Below, piece after piece: positions 42,738 to 49,202 of a DNA stretch of 60,396 nucleotides (positions within the stretch are counted from its first letter, which is position 1; every line of letters begins with the position of its first letter). Both the position numbers and the translations under genes were made by a program. The notes below the pieces were generated by a model. That model was not told the origin of the DNA, did no database searches, and saw nothing but the letters and a program-made list of their open reading frames with translations. Source of the DNA: Piscinibacter caeni (GTDB taxonomy: Bacteria > Pseudomonadota > Gammaproteobacteria > Burkholderiales > Burkholderiaceae_C); NCBI GenBank assembly GCA_003265685.1, contig KZ836116.1, positions 1 through 60,396 of the forward strand. The letters run 5' to 3'.

Positions 42738-44671
42738 CAGGCCGCCCTCTTCATCGCAGGGAGGGTCTTGGTGTCGACGATCTTCAAGGTGGCCGACACC
42801 GAGCCCGTGCGCCCGTCCTCGAACTTCACCTGCGTCTCGATGAACTGCTCGGCCTTGCCGCCGTACAGCGCATCCAGCAGCACCTGGTACTTCTCGCCGA
42901 TGTGGCCGCGGCGCACCTTGCGCGTGCGGGTGAGCTCGCCGTCGTCGGCGTCGAGCTCCTTGTGCAGGATCAGGAAGCGGCTGATCTGGCAGCCGGCCAG
43001 CTTCTCGTCGGCCGCGAGGTCGGTGTTGACCTTCTCGATGCACTCGCGCACCAGCTCGTAGACCTCGGGCTTGCCCGCGAGATCGGTGTAGCCGGCGTAG
43101 GGCAGGTTGCGCTTCTCGGCCCAGTTGCCCACCGCCTCGAAGTCGATGTTGATGAAGGCGCAGACCCGGTCGCGCCGGTCGCCGAAGGCCACCGCCTCCT
43201 TGATGTGCGGGAAGAACTTGAGCTTGTTCTCGACGTACTTGGGCGCGAACAGCGCACCGCCGGCGAGTTTGCCCACGTCCTTGGCGCGGTCGATGATCTT
43301 CAGGTGGCCGCCGGCATCCAGGAAGCCGGCGTCGCCGGTGTGGTACCAGCCCGCGCTATCCAGCACTTCGGCGGTAGCCTGCGGGTTCTTGTAGTACTCC
43401 TTCAGCAGGCCGGGCGACTTGATCAGGATCTCGCCGCTGTCGGTGAGCTTCACCTCCACGCCCGCGATCGGCACGCCGACGGTGTCGGCACGCGCCTCGT
43501 GGTCGGGCTGCAGGCAGACGAACACCGCGGTCTCGGTGGAGCCGTAGAGCTGCTTCAGGTTGATGCCGATCGAGCGGTAGAAGGTGAACAGGTCGGGCCC
43601 GATCGCCTCGCCCGCGGTGTAGGCCACGCGCACGCGCGAGAAGCCGAGCGTGTTGCGCAGCGGGCCGTAGATCAGCAGGTTGCCGAGCGCGTAGCGCAGC
43701 TTGTCGAGTGCGCCCACCGGGGCGCCGTCCATCAGCGCGGGGCCGATGCGGCGGGCGAGTGCCATGTAGTGGTGGAACAGGCCGCGCTTGAGGCGGCTCG
43801 CGTCCTCCATGCGGATCATCACGCTGGTCAGCAGCCCCTCGAAGACCCGCGGTGGCGCGAAATAGTAGGTCGGGCCGATCTCCTTGAGGTCGATCGTCAC
43901 GGTCGCGGCCGACTCCGGGCAGTTCACCACGTAGCCGCAGGCCAGCCACTGCGCGTAGCTGAAGATGTTCTGGCCTATCCAGGCCGGCGGCAGGTAGGCC
44001 AGCACCTCCTCCTTCTCGGTCAGCCGGTCGAAGTCGGCGCCGGCCTTGGCGCGGTCGAGCAGCGTGAAGTGCGTGTGCACCACGCCCTTCGGGTGGCCGG
44101 TGGTGCCGGAGGTGAAGAACATCGCCGCGACGTCCTGCGGCTGCGCCTTGGCCAGCTCGGCGTCGAAGTGGCCGGGGTGGGCCTGGTTGAACGCGCGGCC
44201 CTGCTCGATCAGCGTGTCCAGCGAGGCGAGGCCGGGTTCGTTGTAGTTGCGCAGGCCGCGCGGGTCGTCGTACCAGAGCCGCGCCAGCTGCGGGCACTGC
44301 GCGCGCAGCTCGAGCAGCTTGTCGACCTGCTCCTGGTCCTCCACCACCGCGAAGGCGACCTCGGCGTTGTTGATCGGGTAGGCGAACTCGGCCGCCACCG
44401 CGTCCTGGTAGAGCGGGATCGGCACCGCACCCAGCGCCTGCGTGGCGAGCATCGTGGCGGCGAGGCGCGGCCGGTTGTCGCCGACGACCACGAGGTGGTC
44501 GTCGCGCTTGAGCCCCGCGGCGGCCAGGCCGCCGGCGATCTCGCGCACCAGCGCCGCGAGCTGCGACCAGCTGGTGGTCTGCCAGATGCCGTAGACCTTC
44601 TCGCGCAGCGCCGGCGCATCGGGGCGCTGGCGGGCATGCTCGAGCAACAGTCGGGGAAAGGTGGTCTGCAC
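42737..44671 (-). CDS. AMP-forming acyl-CoA synthetase (long-chain ligase type)
   Basis: A 644-residue adenylate-forming ligase. It carries the AMP motif FFTSGTTGHPKGVVHTH (about residue 190), the LKQLYGSTETAVFVCL segment, WYHTGDAGFLD and the hinge IIDRAKDVGKLAGG. It activates a carboxylic acid with ATP and CoA. Family relatives act on long-chain fatty acids, but the operon with a LIV importer suggests an imported aromatic or side-chain acid. The start is GTG at 44671, with GAGGAG 6 bases upstream. First gene of the operon ligase-livG-livH-livM-binding protein-livF-small gene-PaaK-like, divergent from a Crp/Fnr regulator. Confidence 0.9.
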   Translation of the reverse strand: MQTTFPRLLLEHARQRPDAPALREKVYGIWQTTSWSQLAALVREIAGGLAAAGLKRDDHLVVVGDNRPRLAATMLATQALGAVPIPLYQDAVAAEFAYPINNAEVAFAVVEDQEQVDKLLELRAQCPQLARLWYDDPRGLRNYNEPGLASLDTLIEQGRAFNQAHPGHFDAELAKAQPQDVAAMFFTSGTTGHPKGVVHTHFTLLDRAKAGADFDRLTEKEEVLAYLPPAWIGQNIFSYAQWLACGYVVNCPESAATVTIDLKEIGPTYYFAPPRVFEGLLTSVMIRMEDASRLKRGLFHHYMALARRIGPALMDGAPVGALDKLRYALGNLLIYGPLRNTLGFSRVRVAYTAGEAIGPDLFTFYRSIGINLKQLYGSTETAVFVCLQPDHEARADTVGVPIAGVEVKLTDSGEILIKSPGLLKEYYKNPQATAEVLDSAGWYHTGDAGFLDAGGHLKIIDRAKDVGKLAGGALFAPKYVENKLKFFPHIKEAVAFGDRRDRVCAFINIDFEAVGNWAEKRNLPYAGYTDLAGKPEVYELVRECIEKVNTDLAADEKLAGCQISRFLILHKELDADDGELTRTRKVRRGHIGEKYQVLLDALYGGKAEQFIETQVKFEDGRTGSVSATLKIVDTKTLPAMKRAA

Positions 44672-44710
44672 CAGGGACTCCTCGCGATGCCTGGCATTCT
44701 GGGAAGAAGT

Positions 44711-44740
44711 TTGACGTCCGGTTGTCGTTCTGACGACAAT
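44711..44740 (+). promoter_or_regulatory. Promoter and palindromic operator between acyl-CoA ligase operon and Crp/Fnr gene
   Basis: A -35 box TTGACG (44711-44716) and a -10-like GACAAT (44735-44740), 18 bases apart, point toward the Crp/Fnr gene. Between and over them lies an 18-bp site, TTGTCGT-TCTG-ACGACAA (44722-44739), with perfect 7-bp arms. It differs from the E. coli CRP site but has the same two-fold layout, so the divergently encoded regulator may bind it to control both directions. Confidence 0.55.
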
Positions 44741-44807
44741 CTCCGGGAGAGTCCCGAGGGGAGTTTCCCCGGTGACTCGCGTCAGCCCGCCGTCAACCGC
44801 AGCGCCT

Positions 44808-45533
44808 ATGACCGACTTGGCCGCCCCACCGCGCACGCCGCCGCTGCGCTCGCGCGCCCGGGCGCCGGCGGCGGCCGAGCTGGCGATGGTGCCCTGGCTG
44901 GCCCTGCTGGACGCCGGCCAGCGCGAGCGGGCGGTGGCCGACCTGCAGGTGGCCGAGGCCCTGCCGGGCGACCATGTCTGCAAGATCGGCCGCCAGGCCA
45001 ACTACTGGTTCGGCCTGCTCGACGGCCTGCTGAAGATGAACAACGACGGCACGCAAGGCCTGCCGATCACCTTCACCGGCCTGCCACCGGGCGGCTGGTT
45101 CGGCGAGGGCACGCTGCTCAAGCGCGAGGTCTACCGCTACAACATCGAGGCGCTGCGCCGCAGCGTGGTGGCGGGCCTGGGCATCGAGACCTTCCACTGG
45201 CTGCTCGAGCGCAGCATCCCGTTCAACCGCTACGTGATGAACCAGCTCAACGAGCGGCTCGGCCAGTTCATCGCGGCGCGCGAGATCGACCGCCTGGACG
45301 ACCCGGACACACGCGTCGCGCGCAACCTGGCGGCGCTGTTCCACCCGGTGCTCTACCCGGGCGTGGGCACGCTGCTGCGCATCACCCAGCAGGAACTGGG
45401 CTACCTGGTCGGGCTGTCGCGCCAGCGGGTCAACGAGGCGCTCCGGGCGCTGCAGGCGCATGGCCTGATCCGCATCGAGTACGGCGGCGTGCGGGTGCTC
45501 GACCTGGCGGCGCTGCGGCGCTATCAGGCCTGA
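44808..45533 (+). CDS. Crp/Fnr-family transcriptional regulator
   Basis: 241 residues from the ATG at 44808. An N-terminal cyclic-nucleotide-binding-like barrel (about residues 30-140, with LPPGGWFGEGTLLKREVYRYN) is followed by a dimer helix and a Crp-type winged helix (ITQQELGYLVGLSRQRVNEAL, then LIRIEYGGVRVL). The cysteine cluster of Fnr is absent, so it is not an Fe-S oxygen sensor. The barrel lacks the canonical cAMP-binding Arg-Ser pattern as far as I can tell. It likely controls the divergent acyl-CoA ligase/LIV operon. A GTG at 44772 would add 12 residues. Confidence 0.88.
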   Translation: MTDLAAPPRTPPLRSRARAPAAAELAMVPWLALLDAGQRERAVADLQVAEALPGDHVCKIGRQANYWFGLLDGLLKMNNDGTQGLPITFTGLPPGGWFGEGTLLKREVYRYNIEALRRSVVAGLGIETFHWLLERSIPFNRYVMNQLNERLGQFIAAREIDRLDDPDTRVARNLAALFHPVLYPGVGTLLRITQQELGYLVGLSRQRVNEALRALQAHGLIRIEYGGVRVLDLAALRRYQA

Positions 45534-45668
45534 GCTGCGTTGCCGGCCCGGGCGCGCGGGTCGACAATGGCCGACAGGAACTGCGCCGGATTCGGCGCGC
45601 TATTCGGAGCCCGCACCCGCCGGCCGGCGGGCACGATGAAGGTGGTGCCACAGCCGTTACGTGCCGCC

Positions 45669-45980
45669 ATGCAAGCTGCGACCATCATCGCCGACCGCGG
45701 CGAGTTCATCGACGCCCTGCGCGCCCTGCGCTGCGGCCATGTGCTGGTGCACGCCGCCGAGACCTGGGGCGGCTGCACGATCGACGGCGGCATCGTGCGC
45801 ACCGCCTTCCGCCCGCTGGCCGAGTACCGGCTGATCGACGAGTACGAGAACCCGCAGGGCTTCGAGCACGTTCGTTACTACCGGCTCAACGCGCGCGGCC
45901 GCGAGTTCGCAGAGCGTGCCTGCCGCGCCTGGGAGCGCCGCCCCCTGCTCGAGCGCCTCGCCACACGTCTGCTGGGCTGA
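45669..45980 (+). CDS. Small hypothetical protein
   Basis: 103 residues from the ATG at 45669; family not recognised. The sequence has a compact alternating pattern (ATIIADRGEFIDALRALRCGHVLVHAAETWGG, given here only in outline at residues 4-35) and a charged C-terminal helix (FAERACRAWERRPLLERLAT). The central YRLIDEYENPQGFEHVRYYRLN suggests a winged-helix-like or beta-hairpin fold. The frame is open back to 45540 with a second ATG near 45636. Codon use matches the neighbours. It ends exactly where the first 81-bp repeat begins. Confidence 0.6.
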   Translation: MQAATIIADRGEFIDALRALRCGHVLVHAAETWGGCTIDGGIVRTAFRPLAEYRLIDEYENPQGFEHVRYYRLNARGREFAERACRAWERRPLLERLATRLLG

Positions 45981-46140
45981 GCCCGGACGTGCGGGTGTCC
46001 CTGCGGACACCCGCGCGCCTGGCGAAGGACCGGGCGCCTGCAGGCGCACGGGCTGGGGCGAGCCCGGACGTGCGGGTGTCCCTGCGGACACCCGCGCGCC
46101 TGGCGAAGGACCGGGCGCCTGCAGGCGCACGGGCTGGGGC
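45979..46140. repeat. Exact tandem duplication of an 81-bp hairpin-rich unit
   Basis: Two perfect direct copies, 45979-46059 and 46060-46140. Each holds a hairpin with a 10-bp stem GCGGGTGTCC and CTGC loop (45991-46014 and 46072-46095) and a 14-bp palindrome GCGCCTGCAGGCGC (46034-46047 and 46115-46128). It fills the space between two convergent genes and may act as a bidirectional terminator. Perfect identity points to a recent duplication. Confidence 0.92.
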
Positions 46141-46153
46141 GCGCCCCGGCGCG

Positions 46154-47167
46154 CTACCGGAAGCGCAGGTCCGCCAGGCGTTGCCTGACCAGCGCCTGGG
46201 CGGCGGCGGAGTAGGGGTCGCGCATGGTCGCCACCTCGGCCGCGTCGAGGCGTTGCATGCGCACGCCCTTCAGGCGCGTCGGCGCGCGGCCCTGCTGGAT
46301 CTCGGCGACGCGGATGTCGTAGTACCAGCCGCGTCCGCTGGACGGGGCGTCGCGCGAGTCGAAGCTGATCTCGCCCTGGCCGGCGATGGTGGCGCCCCGG
46401 GTCTCGTCGTGATGACCCTGCCAGTGGTAGTGCAGGGTCGGCCTGTCGCCGAGCTCGAGCGAGGCGGTGGCGCGCCACTCGGCCAGCTTGGTGCCGTCGA
46501 GCTGGTACGCGTCGCCGCCCAGCAGCGGGCAGTTGGTCACCGGATCGAGCTCGATGGCCACCAGGCTGAGGGCGGACTGGTCGTCGTCGCCGTCGCGCAT
46601 GCGCTCCCACCACAGGCCCTCGATGCGGCGCAGGAACTGCCAGCGCTGCTGCTGCAGCCGGCGCTGGTCGCGGTCGGGCCGGTAGCGCGTGCCGTCGGTG
46701 GCCAGCTGCTCGCGGATCTGCTTCTTCAGCGCCCGCACCCGTTCGGCCAGGCCGGGCCGGATCCGGCGCGCCATCTGCTCCGGCTTCCAGTATTCCGCCG
46801 CCTTGACGCCCGACAGGTCGCTGGCGAGCTGCGTCTTCGAGTCGTGGTCGACGAAGAAGGCGCAGCGCTCGCGCCCCAGGCGACCGATGAAGAGGCCGAG
46901 CTCGAAGATCACGTTGTCGCGCGGCAGCACGACGCGGTTCTCGCGCACCGTCGCGGCGTCGTCGCCGGTCATCACGATGACCGCGAAGTCGGCCGCGTCG
47001 AGCGCCTTCTCGAGCGACTCGATGTAGACGTCGGTGAAGGCGAACTGGCTGTCCCACACCCGGACCGTCCACTCCTGCGGCTCGGCGAGCAGCTCGGCGA
47101 TGGCGCGCGCCACCGGCCACTGCTCCGACGAGGAGGCGACGAAGATCAGCGGCCGGTCCGCGTTCAT
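46154..47167 (-). CDS. TIR-like (CAP12/PF10137-type) predicted nucleotide-binding protein
   Basis: 337 residues. The N-terminal 130 residues match the TIR-like predicted nucleotide-binding family seen in CBASS/Pycsar effectors: IFVASSSEQWPVARAIAELL, then VRVWDSQFAFTDVYIESLEK, DFAVIVMTGDD and DNVIFELGLFIGRLG, where Glu89 is the expected NAD-hydrolysis residue. A basic helical linker (about 130-170) leads to a beta-rich C-terminal domain (IEGLWWERM, LHYHWQGHH, GRGWYYDI) I cannot name, perhaps a ligand sensor. There is no nucleotide cyclase nearby. Its ATG overlaps the stop of the 5'-nucleotidase gene (ATGA), so the two are co-translated. Likely role: NAD-cleaving effector of a defence system (inference). 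Confidence 0.8.
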   Translation of the reverse strand: MNADRPLIFVASSSEQWPVARAIAELLAEPQEWTVRVWDSQFAFTDVYIESLEKALDAADFAVIVMTGDDAATVRENRVVLPRDNVIFELGLFIGRLGRERCAFFVDHDSKTQLASDLSGVKAAEYWKPEQMARRIRPGLAERVRALKKQIREQLATDGTRYRPDRDQRRLQQQRWQFLRRIEGLWWERMRDGDDDQSALSLVAIELDPVTNCPLLGGDAYQLDGTKLAEWRATASLELGDRPTLHYHWQGHHDETRGATIAGQGEISFDSRDAPSSGRGWYYDIRVAEIQQGRAPTRLKGVRMQRLDAAEVATMRDPYSAAAQALVRQRLADLRFR

Positions 47168-48084
47168 GGCGTGCCCTGCGCCGCGTTGGCGACGCCGCTG
47201 GCCACGTGCCCGGCCGGCACGTGCGGCGCGGCGTTCTCGATGTGGCCGGTCTGGTCGTCGAAGAAGAAGTCCGGCTCGAACTCGCGCAGGAACTCCCCCT
47301 TGGGCAGGCCGCCGAGGAACATCGCCTCGTCGACCTCGATGCGCCACGCCATCAGCGTGCGGATCGCGCGCTCGTGTGCCGGCGCGCTGCGGGCGGTGAC
47401 CAGCGCGGTGCGGATGCGCATGTGGCGCGCCGGCTCGCGCTGCAGCCGGTGCAGCGCCTCCAGCAGCGGCTTGAAGGGGCCGGGCGCGAGCGGCATCGCG
47501 GCATGGTCGCGTTCGTGGCTCTGGAACGCGTCCAGCCCGTCGGACTGGAACACCCGCTCGGCCTCGTCGGAGAACAGCACCGCGTCGCCGTCGAAGGCGA
47601 TGCGCACCTCGTCCGGGTGGGCGTCCGAGGCGCGCGCCGACTGCGGGTAGACCCGCGCCGCGGGCACGCCGGCGGCCAGCGCCGAGCGCACGTCGGCCTC
47701 GTTGGTGGAGAGGAACAGGTTGGCCGCCAGCGGCCGCAGGTAGCGCCAGGGCGGCTGGCCGCGCGTGAACACGCCGCGCTGGATCGGCAGGCCGACCTGC
47801 TGGGCCGAGCGGAACACCCGCATGCCCGAGACCGGGTCGTTGCGCGACAGGATCACCACCTCGACGCGCTGCACCGGCGGCTCCCCCGGCGTGTTGAAGG
47901 CCAGCAGCTTGTTGACCAGCGAGAACGCCACGCCGGGCCGGGCGGTGCGCTCCAGCCGCTCGAGCTGCAGCTGCATGTAGGCGCGGTCGTCGTTCGCCTC
48001 GAACACGCGGTTCTCCTCCTCGAAGTCGAACAGCGCGCGCGACGAGATGGCGACGACGAGCTGACCTGCGAGGCTGACGGGCAT
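47164..48084 (-). CDS. Cytosolic 5'-nucleotidase, cN-I type
   Basis: 306 residues resembling the animal cN-I/PF06189 nucleotidase family. The N-terminal signature is VVAISSRALFDFEEENRVFE, with FSLVNKLLAFN, VEVVILSRNDP, and a late HAD-like acidic motif FFFDDQTGHIE near residue 274. These enzymes remove phosphate from AMP and related mononucleotides. The family is uncommon in small bacterial operons. Here it is the first gene of a two-gene unit with a TIR-like protein, overlapping it by 4 bases, which suggests joint control of NAD or nucleotide pools. The start at 48084 gives the family N-terminus. Confidence 0.82.
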   Translation of the reverse strand: MPVSLAGQLVVAISSRALFDFEEENRVFEANDDRAYMQLQLERLERTARPGVAFSLVNKLLAFNTPGEPPVQRVEVVILSRNDPVSGMRVFRSAQQVGLPIQRGVFTRGQPPWRYLRPLAANLFLSTNEADVRSALAAGVPAARVYPQSARASDAHPDEVRIAFDGDAVLFSDEAERVFQSDGLDAFQSHERDHAAMPLAPGPFKPLLEALHRLQREPARHMRIRTALVTARSAPAHERAIRTLMAWRIEVDEAMFLGGLPKGEFLREFEPDFFFDDQTGHIENAAPHVPAGHVASGVANAAQGTP

Positions 48085-48190
48085 GCGGGGATCATAGCCA
48101 GCGCCACAAATGAAACACGCATGGCACGACGGTGAAAGACGGGCGTCACAGTGGCCCGGCAGCATGGCGGCATTGCCACCGGAGAAGACC

Positions 48191-48397
48191 ATGTCCCAGC
48201 TGCTCGCCTTCGCCCGCCCCCTGTCGCTCGGCTGGGTCGTGCTGTCGCAACGCCTGGCGCGCGCGCCGCAGCCGCGCCGCCCGGCCTTCGCGCTCACCGA
48301 ACCGGTGGTGTTCCGCAGCGAGTGTTTCGCGGAGGACCTTCCCGAGCACGCCGTGAAACCGATGAAACAAGGCCGCCGGGCCCAGAAGCGCGGCTGA
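48191..48397 (+). CDS. Possible small basic protein
   Basis: A 68-residue frame with ATG at 48191 and GGAGAAG just upstream. The product is basic, with an amphipathic N-terminal part (MSQLLAFARPLSLGWVVLSQRL) and a Lys/Arg tail ending KQGRRAQKRG. No family is recognised. It lies divergent from the nucleotidase gene and before the response regulator. The good ribosome-binding site favours a real gene, but the evidence is thin. Confidence 0.4.
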   Translation: MSQLLAFARPLSLGWVVLSQRLARAPQPRRPAFALTEPVVFRSECFAEDLPEHAVKPMKQGRRAQKRG

Positions 48398-48461
48398 AAC
48401 CGTACAGCGCCAGCATGGCGCGCGTCGATATCATCGGCCCCTCCGGCCGTCGCGCGCCTCC

Positions 48462-49202
48462 ATGAACACCACTCCCGCCGCCGAAGCGCCGTTCCAGATC
48501 CTGGCCGTCGACGACGAGCCCGAGCTGCGCCAGCTGCTGGCCGAGTACTTCGGCCGCCACGGTTTCGCGGTGCGCCAGGCGAGCGACGCCGCCGCGGCGC
48601 GCCAGCTGATCGCCCAGGCCGTGCCGCAGCTGGCCATCCTGGACATCAACATGCCCGGCGAGAACGGCCTGTCGCTGGCGCGCTGGCTGCGCGAGGCGCA
48701 CCCGCAGGTCGGGCTGATCATGCTGACCACGGCCGGCGAGTCGGTCGACCGCATCGTCGGCCTGGAGCTCGGTGCCGACGACTACATCCCCAAGCCCTTC
48801 GAGCTGCGCGAGCTGCTCGCGCGGGTGCGCGCGCTGCAGCGCCGCCTGGCCGCGCCGCCGGTGGCCGCCGCACCGGCCGAGGAGCCGACCCGGCGCGTGC
48901 GCTTCGGCCCCTGCACGCTCGACCTCGACCAGCGCCGCCTGTTCGGCGCCGAGGGCCACGAGATCGAGATCAGCGCCGCCGAGTACGACCTGCTGGCGCT
49001 GTTCGCGCGCCACCCGAACCGCCCGCTGAACCGCGACCAGATCATGGAGCAGGCGCACAACCGCGGCTGGGACGTGTTCGACCGCTCGATCGACCTGCGC
49101 GTGATGCGCCTGCGCCGCAAGATCGAGCGCAACCCCGACAAGCCCGAGGTGCTGAAGACCGTGCGCAACGTCGGCTACGTGTACGTGCCGACGGCGGCGT
49201 GA
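48462..49202 (+). CDS. OmpR-family response regulator
   Basis: 246 residues. The receiver domain has acidic residues in AVDDEPELR, the phosphorylated Asp61 in LAILDINMPGENG and Lys in YIPKPFELRELLARV. An alanine/proline linker leads to a winged-helix domain (ISAAEYDLLALFARHPNRPL, DRSIDLRVMRLRRKIE, VLKTVRNVGYVYV). It is phosphorylated by the histidine kinase encoded next; the two genes overlap by 4 bases (GTGA). The genes it controls are not evident. Confidence 0.93.
   Translation: MNTTPAAEAPFQILAVDDEPELRQLLAEYFGRHGFAVRQASDAAAARQLIAQAVPQLAILDINMPGENGLSLARWLREAHPQVGLIMLTTAGESVDRIVGLELGADDYIPKPFELRELLARVRALQRRLAAPPVAAAPAEEPTRRVRFGPCTLDLDQRRLFGAEGHEIEISAAEYDLLALFARHPNRPLNRDQIMEQAHNRGWDVFDRSIDLRVMRLRRKIERNPDKPEVLKTVRNVGYVYVPTAA

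Noticed and set aside
44808..45533. Fnr-type oxygen sensor
   Set aside because: The N-terminal cysteine cluster needed for a 4Fe-4S centre is missing.
45979..46140. CRISPR-like repeat
   Set aside because: Only two directly abutting 81-bp copies, no spacers and no cas genes. It is a simple tandem duplication.
42902..47650. A plus-strand open frame of over 1500 codons
   Set aside because: It lies opposite the acyl-CoA ligase, nucleotidase and TIR-like genes, has low-complexity Arg/Ala/Gly/Val composition and matches no family. Long antisense frames are expected at this GC content.
46154..48084. Complete CBASS or Pycsar operon
   Set aside because: The TIR-like effector type fits, but no nucleotide cyclase, ubiquitin-like or other accessory gene is nearby.
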